Assembly: GCA_021808195.1 (NCBI GenBank)
Contig: JAKBCE010000003.1
Coordinates: forward strand, 124,001-188,000
Direction of reading: 5' to 3'
Origin: Pseudomonadota bacterium
GTDB lineage: Bacteria; Pseudomonadota; Gammaproteobacteria; Steroidobacterales; Steroidobacteraceae
Length of the DNA stretch: 64,000 nt
Below, piece by piece: positions 26,279-37,167 of the stretch (the first letter of the stretch is position 1; the number at the start of each line of letters is the position of its first letter). The translations under genes and the position numbers were made by a program. A model generated the notes under the pieces. The model saw nothing but the letters and a program-made list of their open reading frames with translations, did no database searches and was not told where the DNA came from.

Positions 26279-27330
26279 CGCAGCCCCCTGCGGCAGCGAA
26301 CCTTACCCGTCATGTACATCACGCGCTGCCCCCTCGCCCCACGGCCTTCTGCCTTCTCGACTTGTTCCGCGTCAATGCTTCCCTGCCGCGGTCTACGCTG
26401 ACATCCTGGCGGCGACCCGGCTCCCCGCACAACCCCCCAAACGGGGGGATGTTTGAACGCTCACGCGCCTGCGAGCGGCATGTTGCGCAGCGCACCGACA
26501 GTGGCAATTCTCCTCATCGCCAAAGGATGAAAAGCCGGTCCGCCCATCCTGAGGCGATGCGCGCCAAGACCGCCGCGCAACCGGCACACCGCTCAGCTGC
26601 CACGGCATCGACCCGGACAACGCACACCCCAATCTCAGGGATGGCTCGGATTTTGGGACGCAGCGTCGCGCACCGCCGGGTCAACGCCACGGAAGGATTC
26701 AATGCCCAAGTGCATCGGGGGCACAGGTCCGCCGAGGGTCCCTCGCGCCGCTTGAGTGCTGCGCCCCCGCGAGCCGAGAATCGCCGGCGGCGCGAGCTCT
26801 ATTGGCTCGAGCGTACCGCCAGAGGCCGCCTGTGCGACGGTGTGCTGGGGTCACTCCAGCGCTGAGGGCAGTACCGGCCTGAACGACCCGAATGCGCGGG
26901 CGAATCCCGCCGGGTACGCCTGCGCCCAAGACGCCAGCCGGTGCTCGCCCATGCCTGTGGCGTAAGGGCTCACCGACCGAGGGAACTCGGTACCCATCGC
27001 CCGCGGCTTCGCTGATGCAAACAAATGCCTTCCTCCCGGACACGGATTTGACTCTGCCGTCCCGCACGCGGCCGGTGCGAAGCGCGACACCGTGATATTC
27101 CGCGGAATCGCTCACTCTTAATCAGAATGACCGCACCCTTGCCCATCAGATGACGATGCGCTTGCGGCCCTTGGGGCTCACAACCAGGCACCGCCGCGCA
27201 GTTGTGTTCAATACCCTGATTCCGCCGGTTCCAGCCCCTCATCCCTAACGGCGCATCCGTCATCAGGAAAGGCAGGCGGTTACAGAGCGCACGTTGAACG
27301 GCCCCTTCAATCTCAGCGTCGGGTAATGGC
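26279..27330. other. 1.05-kb gene-poor region
   Basis: Open frames exist on both strands, but none shows a recognisable family, a good ribosome site or natural composition. One visible element is a perfect hairpin CCCCCC-AAAC-GGGGGG at 26433-26448, about 155 bp upstream of the OmpA-like gene. The region presumably holds the divergent promoters of the envelope cluster and the two-component genes and may contain decayed sequence. Confidence 0.4.
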
Positions 27331-27951
27331 ATGCACATCCTGCTCGTGGATGATCACGCGTTGTTCCGCGCAGGACTTCGGCTATTGCTCGGCTCGCTGT
27401 GCCCGCAGGTCCGGATCCTCGAGGCCGGCTGCCTCGACGAGGCCCTCGAACACCTGCACCGCCACGGTGATGTTCGAGTCTGTCTGCTCGACCTCGACCT
27501 CAAGGGCGACCAGGGTCTACCGGCCATCGAGCGCATGCGTCAATGCGCTCCCGAGGCCGCCGTGGTGATCGTCTCGGCGGCGGACGACCCCGTGACCGTG
27601 CGCGCATGCATCGAGGCGGGCGCCATGAGTTACATTACCAAGAACTCCCCACCCGAGGTGCTCACGCTCGCGCTGAAGCGCATGCTGGCCGGTGAGGTTT
27701 TTCTGCCGCGGAACATCCAGCCGGACAAAGAAGATGTTCCCTGCACGGGATGGACTTTGACCAAGCGCCAACTCGATGTGCTGGCCGGCTTGAGCCGCGG
27801 ACTCTCGACCAAGCTCATTGCCCGGGAACTCGCCCTCTCCGAGCACACCGTCAAGGAATACCTGTCCGATATTTTTCGTGTTCTCGAGGTCCACAACCGC
27901 ACCGAAGCGGTGATCAAAGCCAGCCGCCTCGGCCTGCCTGCCCATGCCTGA
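27331..27951 (+). CDS. NarL/LuxR-type response regulator
   Basis: 206 residues: receiver domain with acidic pair D7/D8, phospho-acceptor D54 (CLLDLDLKGD) and K in ITKNSP, followed by a LuxR HTH (LTKRQLDVLAGLSRGLSTKLIARELALSEHTVKEY). It shares an 8-bp overlap with the following hybrid histidine kinase, so they form one two-component operon. Target genes are unknown; the divergent envelope cluster beginning at 26278 is a reasonable candidate by position only. Confidence 0.93.
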   Translation: MHILLVDDHALFRAGLRLLLGSLCPQVRILEAGCLDEALEHLHRHGDVRVCLLDLDLKGDQGLPAIERMRQCAPEAAVVIVSAADDPVTVRACIEAGAMSYITKNSPPEVLTLALKRMLAGEVFLPRNIQPDKEDVPCTGWTLTKRQLDVLAGLSRGLSTKLIARELALSEHTVKEYLSDIFRVLEVHNRTEAVIKASRLGLPAHA

Positions 27952-29716
27952 GCCGGCGCAGGAGGACGGCTCGAAGCGCGCCGAACTGCGGAACGAGCTG
28001 CTCACTCTGCACACCCGCATTCTGCTGCGCATGCCGCTATTTCAGGCGGCACTGATCGGCGCCATCGGTTGGATCGTCTTGCCGCACGTCGGCTGGCCGC
28101 TGTATTTCGCCTGGGCGGGGCTTGCCTTTGGGGCGGAGTGCGCCCGGGCGGTGAGCGCGTACTGGGCCCAGGGCAAACTCGCCGCAAGCCCACCGGCGTC
28201 CCTCCACAAACTCTTCGTCGCGCTCGATGCGCTCGCCGGACTGGCAACCGGCCTGGCGGCCGTTCTGTTCATCCCGCACCTGCCGCTGCTCTCTGAGGCA
28301 ATCCTGGAGACGACGCTGTATGCCGTCGCGGGCGCCGGTGTCGCCGTCGCCGTGTCCTCCAAACGCCTGGTTGCCGCCTACTCCTCCGCGGTGTTGATCT
28401 GTGCCGCCAGTGCCTGGAGTGCTGCACATTCGCAGGCGGCGCTGTTGGTGGTTGCACTGACGGCTCTGTACTGGATCTTCCTCATCACCGTGTCGGCCGA
28501 TAGCGAGCGGCTGCTGCGTCGCTCCATCGAGGTGCGCCACCAGCGCGACGAGGCACTGCGTCAGCTCGAACAGCGCAACCTGGAGATGCAGCAGGTTGCC
28601 GCTCGCGCCGAACATGCGGCGCTGACGCGCGCGCGGGTGCTCGCCGCCGTGAGTCACGATCTGCGCCAGCCGCTGCACGCCCTGTCCGCTTACAGCGCGC
28701 TGCTGCTCGCCAACCCGACCGCCGAGTCGCTGCAGGAGGCAGGCTATAACATCGACACGCTGGTGCGCTCTCTCGGGGAGATTCTCGGGGAGCTGTTCGA
28801 CCTGTCGCGGCTGTCCACCGGCGGCTACCGCCTGCAGCACGAGCCGTTCTCGCTGGATCGGCTGATCGTGGGCGTATGCGCGGAGTTCGCGCACGTTGCC
28901 TCGACCAAGGGCCTCGCGCTCAACACCCGGATCGTACCTGTGCAAGTGATCGGCGATGCGAGCGCAGTAGGTCGAATCGTGCGCAATCTGCTCGACAACG
29001 CCCTGAAATATACCGAGCGGGGACAGGTCAGCGTGACGCTCGCACAGGTTGCGGGCGAGGCGCAACTGGAGGTGAGCGACACGGGCCGCGGCATTGCCGC
29101 CGATGAGCATCAGCGCATCTTCGAGGAGTTCTACCGCATAGAGGACCGTGGTGAGGACAGCCCACAGGGTGTCGGTCTCGGCCTCTCGATCGTCAAGCAT
29201 CTGTGCCAGCTGATGCATGCGCGCATCGAGTTGCGCTCGCAGCCCGGCGAGGGAACTCAGTTCACGGTAACCCTGCCCTCGGTGCACGCCGGCCCGAGCA
29301 CCGCCGCCATGCTGCGCTCGATCCAGCTCGGCCGCCAATCCTGGCAGGGCGCACGGGTATACGTGGTGGACGACGATGCGGCGGTACGTGCCAGCATGCG
29401 CGCGCTGCTGACCCTGTGGGGGTTTCAGGTGCACTGCGCCGCTGAGGCTGGCGAACTCAGCGCGCTCCTTGCCGAATGCGGCCGCCCCGCTCTGCTGCTC
29501 ATCGATCTGCGGCTCCCCCACGGGCAGGATGGTGCGCTGGTCGCAGCGCAGGCGCGCGCCACTTACGGCACCTTCCCGATCTTAGTCGTCACGGGTGAAA
29601 CCGCGGAGTCCTCGCTGCGTTCTGCTCACGAGCGTCAGCTGACCGTGTTGCAGAAGCCGGTACCGTTCGACACGCTGTATGCGGCCGTGAGCGACGCAAT
29701 TCAGCCGCCACGGTAA
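27944..29716 (+). CDS. Hybrid sensor histidine kinase with C-terminal receiver
   Basis: 590 residues. Five to six N-terminal transmembrane helices (about 33-185) form the sensory part, without a large periplasmic loop. A coiled linker (about 190-230) leads to HisKA with H238 (AAVSHDLRQPLHALSAYSALL), an HATPase domain (DNALKYTERG, SDTGRGIAADEH, GVGLGLSIVKHL), and a receiver (YVVDDDAAVRASMRALL; D521 in LLLIDLRLPHG). The architecture resembles PilS-like/FecR-independent hybrid kinases where the receiver tunes the kinase. The partner is the overlapping upstream regulator. The signal is unknown. Confidence 0.92.
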   Translation: MPEPAQEDGSKRAELRNELLTLHTRILLRMPLFQAALIGAIGWIVLPHVGWPLYFAWAGLAFGAECARAVSAYWAQGKLAASPPASLHKLFVALDALAGLATGLAAVLFIPHLPLLSEAILETTLYAVAGAGVAVAVSSKRLVAAYSSAVLICAASAWSAAHSQAALLVVALTALYWIFLITVSADSERLLRRSIEVRHQRDEALRQLEQRNLEMQQVAARAEHAALTRARVLAAVSHDLRQPLHALSAYSALLLANPTAESLQEAGYNIDTLVRSLGEILGELFDLSRLSTGGYRLQHEPFSLDRLIVGVCAEFAHVASTKGLALNTRIVPVQVIGDASAVGRIVRNLLDNALKYTERGQVSVTLAQVAGEAQLEVSDTGRGIAADEHQRIFEEFYRIEDRGEDSPQGVGLGLSIVKHLCQLMHARIELRSQPGEGTQFTVTLPSVHAGPSTAAMLRSIQLGRQSWQGARVYVVDDDAAVRASMRALLTLWGFQVHCAAEAGELSALLAECGRPALLLIDLRLPHGQDGALVAAQARATYGTFPILVVTGETAESSLRSAHERQLTVLQKPVPFDTLYAAVSDAIQPPR

Positions 29717-30239
29717 GCCCCTTCACTCCCGTCGGACGGCCCCTGGCCGCGCGAGCAGCCTACCGGAGTGGGAGCACCCGGACTGTTGGCGACGCTCGAG
29801 CATGACCCAGGGGGCGCACCGCCTCGGCTTATCCCCCAGCGCAATGCTGCCATGACATTTATGGCACCGTCCGAGGGTTGCCTGTGCTGAATTTTCCGAC
29901 CACCTCAGCCTCGCCGCAGTGCTGCGCCTCGCAGCCGGCATGAGCCAACATCCTCGCTGCCTCTGCTGCACGCGCCAGCCCCTGGGCACCGCGTTTCATC
30001 GGCTGCACGCCGCGGCGAGCGTTTGGGACGCCCGCCTTCTCCAACCCAACGCGCCTGCTGCGAATACCGCCGGCCCGCGCTGCCATAGCTTCTGGTAATG
30101 CGCCCATCAAATAGGCGCATGCGCGCAGCCGAGAGCCTTCGCACAGAATCGCAGCGCCGAAGAGGTTATGAAGAGATCGTCGTGCGCGCGACTCGGTGCG
30201 CATTGACAAACATCAATAATGGATACAAGGAGAAATCAA
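29717..30239. other. 523-bp spacer between the kinase and the repeat lipoprotein
   Basis: No supported gene. A small inverted repeat TGCCAT-N7-ATGGCA lies at 29847-29865. AAGGAG at 30227-30232 is the ribosome site of the following gene, and a TTGACA occurs at 30203 without a matching -10. Confidence 0.4.
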
Positions 30240-32081
30240 ATGCGGAATGCATTGCGGCCGCGAATCGCCGCCAACTCGGTATTGTGCGCAGCCACGCTCG
30301 CCCTCGCCGCCTGCGGCGGCGGCTCGAGCAACAGCCCCGCGAGCACCAGCACGACGCCGACCGCGACGTACAGCATCTCCGCGAAGATCAGCGGATTGAC
30401 CACCAATGGATTGGCGCTCGATGTCAACGGCACGGATCTATCGATTGCAAGCGGCTCGACCTCCGATACCCTCGCGTCAAATCTCACCAACAACACCGCC
30501 TTCAGCATATCGGTTGCCAGCCAGCCGCCGGGTGAGGCTTGTACCGTCGGCAACGGGTCTGGCACCATCACCTCGGCTGATGTCAGCAACGTTTCGGTGA
30601 GCTGCGGTTACACGATCTCCGGAACCCTGTCCGGACTCGGCAGTGCGAGCGGGCTCACGCTGCTGCTCAACGGGGGCAACGCCACCAGCATCCCCGCCAA
30701 TGCAACCACATTCCTGCTCAACGGAACTCTGCAAAGCGGCAGCAGCTACGAGGTCAGCGTCGGTGCCGACCCGTCCGGACTGCTGTGCATGCCCGCCAAC
30801 GGCAGCGGCACCATTGCCAGCGCGGGCATCAGCAATATCACGGTCAACTGCGGAGCACCGACCGAGAAGGTGCTCTACAGCTTCCAGAGCGCCCAGTCGA
30901 GCGCAGGTCTCTCCGATGGCGCTGGGCCTGCCGGCAGCCTCTCGCCGGCCGGCAATGGACTCTATTATGGCGTCACGTATCTCGGCGGGCAGCTCAATCC
31001 CGGTGGCACGTCGGCCGATGGGACGCTCTTCGAATACAACTTCGCGACCAACGCCGAGACGATTCTGTACGAATTCTACACCGGCTCCGGCAACCCCAGT
31101 GATCTCGGTATGCCGGCCGGCAGCCTGCTCGCGGCGAGCAACGGACTTTATTACGGGCTCGCTTCCGGCGGGCAATTCAATTCCGGTGTGATCTACCAAT
31201 TCGACCCGCAATCAGGCGCAGTGAGCGTCGCGTACGCGTTCACGGGCGCCGCCGACGGGGCAAACCCGGAGAACGAACTGATACAGGCCAGCGACGGCAA
31301 GCTCTACGGCATCGCCACCGGGGGCGGAGCCTACGGCAATGGGGTGATCTTCAGCTTCGATCCGGCGAGCGGCCAGGAAGCCGCACTCTATTCCTTCCAC
31401 GGCACGAGTGACGGCAGCCCCTCTCCCATGGGCCCCGGTGGCGGCCCGCTGCTGCAGGGCGCCGACGGCAATCTCTACGGCACGGTCGGGCTCGGCGGCA
31501 GCAGTGGCTGCAATTGCGGGGTGCTGTTCGAATACGACCTCACCACCCAAACCTATACCGTACTGCATGCCTTTACCGGCGGCACGGATGGCTCGTTTCC
31601 CCAGGGCAATCTGGTTCAGGACTCGAGCGGCAATCTGTACGGCGAGACGACGAGCGGGGGCGATCCATCGTGCCTGCTCAGTGGCATGCAGCCAGGCTGC
31701 GGAACGATCTTCGAATACGACCCGAAGAGCGCGCAGGAGTCGATCGCACATGTGTTCGGATCCTCAGCGGGTGATGGCCTGTATCCGAACACCGGCATGA
31801 TGCTCGCCAGCGACGGACAGTTCTACGGGTTGACCGGCAACGGCGGTTCGACGAGCAATCTCACCGCCGCCAACGCCGGATATGGCACGATCTTTCAGTT
31901 CAATCCGAGCACCGCTCAGGAAACCGTCCTGTACTCCTTCAGCGGCCCGCCGGATGGGGCGTTCTCGGAGGGTGAGGGCAATCTGGTGCAGATGCCGGAT
32001 GGTAACTTCATTGGACTGACGACCGGTGGCGGGTCCGGAGCCTCGCCGGTCGGAACCATATTCGAGCTGTATTTGAAATAA
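30240..32081 (+). CDS. Lipoprotein with TIGR03803-type tandem repeats
   Basis: About 613 residues. Lipobox LALAACGGG. Two about 80-residue Ig-like modules follow, each ending in NVSVSCG or NITVNCG. The rest (from about 205) is a tandem array with the pattern LYG.T..GG...G.IF.YD......LY.F.G..DG..P...L..a.DG, the TIGR03803 choice-of-anchor repeat, probably a beta-propeller. Such proteins are surface or secreted, and their role is unknown. The ATG at 30240, seven bases after AAGGAG, is better than the ATG at 30219. Confidence 0.85.
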   Translation: MRNALRPRIAANSVLCAATLALAACGGGSSNSPASTSTTPTATYSISAKISGLTTNGLALDVNGTDLSIASGSTSDTLASNLTNNTAFSISVASQPPGEACTVGNGSGTITSADVSNVSVSCGYTISGTLSGLGSASGLTLLLNGGNATSIPANATTFLLNGTLQSGSSYEVSVGADPSGLLCMPANGSGTIASAGISNITVNCGAPTEKVLYSFQSAQSSAGLSDGAGPAGSLSPAGNGLYYGVTYLGGQLNPGGTSADGTLFEYNFATNAETILYEFYTGSGNPSDLGMPAGSLLAASNGLYYGLASGGQFNSGVIYQFDPQSGAVSVAYAFTGAADGANPENELIQASDGKLYGIATGGGAYGNGVIFSFDPASGQEAALYSFHGTSDGSPSPMGPGGGPLLQGADGNLYGTVGLGGSSGCNCGVLFEYDLTTQTYTVLHAFTGGTDGSFPQGNLVQDSSGNLYGETTSGGDPSCLLSGMQPGCGTIFEYDPKSAQESIAHVFGSSAGDGLYPNTGMMLASDGQFYGLTGNGGSTSNLTAANAGYGTIFQFNPSTAQETVLYSFSGPPDGAFSEGEGNLVQMPDGNFIGLTTGGGSGASPVGTIFELYLK

Positions 32082-32092
32082 CCGCCCGCTTC

Positions 32093-32124
32093 ACACCCGG
32101 GTGTCACGCCGACACCCGGGTGTC
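32093..32124. terminator. Twin palindromes after the repeat lipoprotein
   Basis: ACACCCGGGTGT occurs twice (32093-32104 and 32112-32123). Each copy is a perfect palindrome, and the two can also pair with one another across a 7-nt loop. The site is 12 bp after the stop codon. A terminator without T-tract is likely; a protein-binding site is an alternative. Confidence 0.5.
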
Positions 32125-32281
32125 CTTGGTGCGCCGCGCGCACGATTCGTATCCACAATGACGGTGGTGACCTCGGCGGCCCCTCGCCAGACCCCCGGGG
32201 TGCCCCGCGCGTTCCGGGATTGCTAGACTGACGGCTGAAGGAAGCGGCCCATCCCCAGCCCCGACACGAGGAGTCCGTTCG

Positions 32282-33472
32282 ATGAGCAATGTAGCGATCC
32301 TCGTCGCCTCGCTGTTCCTGCTGATTGCCTTTGCGGTGGAGCGGCTCGATCGGGCCTCCGGGCTGCCCTCGGTGATCGTGATGATCACGCTCGGCCTGAT
32401 CGCACGACCGGCGCTCGATGCGCTCGGCGTACTGGTCAGCGGCATCAGCGCGCTGATGCCGGTCGCCGGTGCGGTCGCCCTGGTGCTGATCGTGCTCGAG
32501 GGCGCGCTCGACATCGAGCTGAAGCGCGAGCGGCTGCGCCTCGCCCTGACCGCTTTCGCGCTCGCAGCCGGCGCACTGCTCGTCTACGGAGCGGTGTTCG
32601 CCGCGATCGCCGTGCGGCTGCTGTCACTGACATACCTGCAGGGGGCGATCCTCGCCACCCCGTTCGCACTCAGCAGCAGCTCCATCGCCATACCGGGCAG
32701 TCGCCGGCTTGCGGCCCAGGCGCGCGAGTTCATCGTGTATGAGAGCTCCGTGTCCGACATTCTCGGGGTGCTGGTATTCTTCGCGCTGGTGCACTCCAAC
32801 GCCAGCGCAAGCGGCTTTCTGACCGCCCTCGCCGGCGGCGGCGTGCTGTCGCTGCTGTTGGCGCTGGTGTGCTCCGTGGCGCTGGTGTTCATCTCCACCC
32901 GCGCCACCGCACACGTGCGCTACGTGCCGCTGCTCGCCGGTCTGTTCGCGCTGTATGCGGCCGGGGAATTGATGCACCTCTCGCCGCTGATCATGGTGCT
33001 GCTGTTTGGGCTGATGCTGAACAACCGCGGCGTGTTGGCGCGCGTGCCGGGGCTGGCGAGCGTGGCGGGGAGGATCTCACCGCAGACGATCGGTGAGTTC
33101 AAGGTGCTGGTGCAGGAGCTGACTTTCGCGGTCCGCGGCTTCTTTTTCTTCCTCCTCGGCTACGCCACCCATCTCGCCGACTTCGGCTCGATGCGTGCTT
33201 GGGCCGCCGCAGCGCTCATTCTGGTGGTCATTTATGGCGCACGCTTCCTGATGCTGCGTCCGCTCGGCCGCGCCCTCGCCACTTCGATGACCTGGGTGGC
33301 CCCGCGCGGCCTGATCACAGTCGTGCTCTATCTCGATGCACGTGGAGTTCTTGCCGTACCGACGTATCTCGACGGCACCGTCCTGCTCGTGGTCTTTCTC
33401 TCCGCCGCCGTGCTGGCGCTAGCGCGCGAGCCGCGCGCATCCGCGCAGCCCGTAGCGCCTGCCGACCCCTGA
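32282..33472 (+). CDS. Cation:proton antiporter (CPA family)
   Basis: 396 residues with about 11-12 hydrophobic segments, Na_H_Exchanger fold. A typical functional region is ATPFALSSSSIAIPGSRRLAAQ followed by FIVYESSVSDILGVLVFFALVH, where acidic residues in helix 5/6 carry ions. It probably exchanges Na+ or K+ for H+ across the inner membrane. No TrkA-type regulatory domain is attached. GAGGAG precedes the ATG. It stands alone and is convergent with the peptidase operon. Confidence 0.85.
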   Translation: MSNVAILVASLFLLIAFAVERLDRASGLPSVIVMITLGLIARPALDALGVLVSGISALMPVAGAVALVLIVLEGALDIELKRERLRLALTAFALAAGALLVYGAVFAAIAVRLLSLTYLQGAILATPFALSSSSIAIPGSRRLAAQAREFIVYESSVSDILGVLVFFALVHSNASASGFLTALAGGGVLSLLLALVCSVALVFISTRATAHVRYVPLLAGLFALYAAGELMHLSPLIMVLLFGLMLNNRGVLARVPGLASVAGRISPQTIGEFKVLVQELTFAVRGFFFFLLGYATHLADFGSMRAWAAAALILVVIYGARFLMLRPLGRALATSMTWVAPRGLITVVLYLDARGVLAVPTYLDGTVLLVVFLSAAVLALAREPRASAQPVAPADP

Positions 33473-33501
33473 GCAAGACACGCGCCGCGGCGGCGCGCGA
33501 C

Positions 33502-33792
33502 TCAGCCCTCCTCGTCGCTTGACTCGGGCGCAGCGTGCGTCGCCAGCTCAGTCAGTTCCTCTTCGCTCACCGGTGGGGTGGCCAGACACTGCCGCGCACG
33601 CGCCAGCCACTGCGGCGGCACCTGAACCTCGGCATTCTGCTCGAGCCCCGGAATGGGACTCAGGGTGCTGACCCGCGCCGGAATGCCCTCGACCTGCAGC
33701 CGGCCGAGCAGCACCTGAGCGCTGATCCCATCCGGACACGCCTCGAGCAGCACCCAGGGCTCGGTCTCGCTCGGCGGTACACCGCGACTCAT
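33502..33792 (-). CDS. Small DUF2007-like protein coupled to the S9 peptidase
   Basis: 96 residues. WVLLEACPDGISAQVLLGRLQVEGIPARV resembles the start of putative signal-transducing DUF2007 proteins, a short ferredoxin-like fold. The ATG overlaps the stop codon of the S9 peptidase (ATGA), so translation is coupled. The Glu/Asp-rich tail (SEEELTEL, ESSDEEG) is unordered in appearance. Function unknown. Confidence 0.6.
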   Translation of the reverse strand: MSRGVPPSETEPWVLLEACPDGISAQVLLGRLQVEGIPARVSTLSPIPGLEQNAEVQVPPQWLARARQCLATPPVSEEELTELATHAAPESSDEEG

Positions 33793-35825
33793 CGTTCGGA
33801 CTCCTGCGGGCCGCCGAGATAGCGCACGACCCAGCGCAGCATGGCACGGTAGAAGAGTTCGCGGTGCACCGGATCCTGTGGGGTGTGATACGCCCCGGGG
33901 ATCCCGATGAACCGCACCGGCACGTGCCGGCTCGCAAGCGCATGATACAGCGCAAACGACTCGGTGATCGGCACCGTGACATCGTCGGTGCCGGAGAGGA
34001 TCAGGGTCGGTGTGCTGATGTCGGCGGCATAGGTGATCGGCGAGCCGCTGCGGTACAACGCCGCGGCGCGGCGACTCCAGGGACTGCCACCGAGGGAATC
34101 GCGCGTCCAGGCGAGATTGCCGGCCCCGGACAGCTCGTACTCCTCGGTCCAGTCGGTCACCCCGTCGGCCACCACCGCACACCGCCAGAAGTGCTGATGA
34201 CCGATGAGCCAGCTCGTCATGTAGCCGCCGTAGGAGTGTCCCACCGCCGCGATACGGGTTCGCTCGAGGATGCCGAGGGATTCGAGCATGTCGAGGCCGG
34301 CCATGATGTCCCGATCGGGACCGGCACCCGGATCAGCAAATATGGCGTGCTCATGGGCGTTGCCCAAATTGTCGCTGCCGCGATAATTGGGCTCGAACAC
34401 CAGATAACCCCGTGCCGCGAACAACAGGCGCAGCGGCCCGATCTCATCGGCGTCGAAGTGCTCGACCGAGGCGGCCTCGGGCCCGCCGTGACTGAACAGC
34501 ACGAGCGGATAGCGCCGGCCCGCGACGTAATCGTTCGGGTAGGTGAGGATCCCATCGCTGCGCTGACCGCCGGGCGTGCGCCAGCGCACCTCGACGCTCA
34601 CCGGATACACATACTGCTCGAAGCGGCCGTTGAGATGCGTCAACGGAACGGGGGTGCCATCGAGACTGCGCAGCAGGTACAGCTCCGGGGCGCGAGTGCT
34701 GCTGTCGGCGACCACGGCGAGCGCCCCGCGGGGCGAGACGGAAGCGCGCATCGCCTGCAGAGTGCCGAGCCGCACGGCGTAGCCCGGCGCCGCGAGCGGC
34801 TGCACGAACAGCCGGCTGCCGATGCGATCATCGGCGATGCCGATCAGCCCCACGCCACCGGGCAGCCAGGCAAAACCAGCGCGGATGTTGCGGCCGAGGG
34901 CAGCGCTCACATCGTGCGCCGCGCCCTCAGGCGAGCCGACATACCAGTCCATCACACTGACCGGTCCGGGCCCCTGCGGATACAGGTAGGCGAGCGCATC
35001 GCCGCTCGGGGCGAAGCGCGGGGCGTACTCGTAGCTGCGGTGCGCGCCGATGCGCCGGGTGAGGCCGCTTGCGACGTTGACCACGACCACGCTGGTGCGA
35101 TCGCTGTCACCGTCGTGCGCATCGGCCTGGCGCGTGTAGGCAATCCACTGTCCGTCGGCTGACCAGGACGGGGCAGTGATCCCGCCGCCGAAGGGCGGTG
35201 CGGTCTCGAGCACGCCGCCGGGGCCGTGCGTGAGCTGACGCGCCGGGCCGCCGCTCAGCGGTTGCAGCCAGATCTCGGCCGGCACCGGCGGATGATCGAT
35301 GAGGTAATCATCGTCGGCGATGCGAAACAGATCATGGTGAGTCTGGCGCTGTAGCCGGCTGAGCCGGGAGTGCTCCGGCGTCACATAGGCGAGTGTGCGG
35401 GCATCGGGACTGAAGGCGAATTGCTCGACGCCTCGCGGCGCGGCGGTCAGTGCCTGTAGCGTGCCGCCCCCGGGCCGCACTTGATACACCTGCGGCGCCT
35501 GCGTGCCGACCTGTGCGATGAAGGCGATGCGCCGACCATCGGGGGACCAGCGCACCTGCGTCAGCTGCTGCAGGCCACGCGCCAGCGTGCGCATCCGACC
35601 GTCCTGCACGCTCAGCAACCGCAGTGTCCCCGCCCAGCGATCGTGCGCGAAATCCGCCCGGAGGGTACGAACGGCGATGCGTCCCCCGTGGGGCGAGAAG
35701 TGCGGCGTCCCGAAATGCACCAGCGGGCGCAGAGCCCGCAAGGTCAGCGTGGCGGCATGCACCGGCAGGCCGCTCGCGCCGAGCATGGCCAAAACCCATG
35801 CGGACCGCGCCATACGCAGATTCAT
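33789..35825 (-). CDS. Exported S9-family (prolyl-oligopeptidase/DPP-like) peptidase
   Basis: About 678 residues with signal peptide (SAWVLAMLGASGLPVHA). An N-terminal beta-propeller contains TolB-like blades (VRWSPDGRRIAFIAQ, FAFSPDARTLAYV, APSWSADGQWIAYTRQ). The C-terminal alpha/beta hydrolase has the triad S531 in GHSYGGYMTSW, D in SGTDDVTVP and H in GAYHTP. It is expected to cleave peptides behind Pro or Ala in the periplasm. The ATG at 35825 has AAGGAGAG upstream. It forms an operon with the small DUF2007-like gene. Confidence 0.92.
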   Translation of the reverse strand: MNLRMARSAWVLAMLGASGLPVHAATLTLRALRPLVHFGTPHFSPHGGRIAVRTLRADFAHDRWAGTLRLLSVQDGRMRTLARGLQQLTQVRWSPDGRRIAFIAQVGTQAPQVYQVRPGGGTLQALTAAPRGVEQFAFSPDARTLAYVTPEHSRLSRLQRQTHHDLFRIADDDYLIDHPPVPAEIWLQPLSGGPARQLTHGPGGVLETAPPFGGGITAPSWSADGQWIAYTRQADAHDGDSDRTSVVVVNVASGLTRRIGAHRSYEYAPRFAPSGDALAYLYPQGPGPVSVMDWYVGSPEGAAHDVSAALGRNIRAGFAWLPGGVGLIGIADDRIGSRLFVQPLAAPGYAVRLGTLQAMRASVSPRGALAVVADSSTRAPELYLLRSLDGTPVPLTHLNGRFEQYVYPVSVEVRWRTPGGQRSDGILTYPNDYVAGRRYPLVLFSHGGPEAASVEHFDADEIGPLRLLFAARGYLVFEPNYRGSDNLGNAHEHAIFADPGAGPDRDIMAGLDMLESLGILERTRIAAVGHSYGGYMTSWLIGHQHFWRCAVVADGVTDWTEEYELSGAGNLAWTRDSLGGSPWSRRAAALYRSGSPITYAADISTPTLILSGTDDVTVPITESFALYHALASRHVPVRFIGIPGAYHTPQDPVHRELFYRAMLRWVVRYLGGPQESER

Positions 35826-36046
35826 CGGCTCTCCTTCGCGGGCAGCAGCGCACCCGATCGGCCATTCTGGCACGGTTCAGCCGCAGCGCGTCCGCTCGCC
35901 ACCGCTGCGCAGAGCCGCCCATCCCGCGCTGCGAGCCCGGGTCTGGCCAAACGACCCTCGCCGCCCTACCCTTTAGAGAGACTGATTTTGCGCCGCCGCG
36001 CTGCGATCCTGTACGCCGCGCCGCGCGCCCTGGTTCAACCGGATAA

Positions 36047-37057
<1,011 letters not shown>

Positions 37058-37167
37058 GCCGACCGCATGGGACACGTGCCATGGTCCGTATCCTAACCCC
37101 GAGCGCTCGAGCGGCGTGCCCGACACCCGCCGCACGCGCAGCCTGATTGTTCAAGGAGTCTCACTCG

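Noticed and set aside
26362..27115. Open frames in the gene-poor region considered as genes
   Set aside because: Arg/Ala/Pro-rich, no ribosome site, no recognisable motif; overlapping frames on both strands are equally open.
29723..29989. Minus-strand frame with RCHKCHGS, considered as a small heme or zinc protein
   Set aside because: Only one CxxCH, no signal peptide or ribosome site, remaining sequence random in character.
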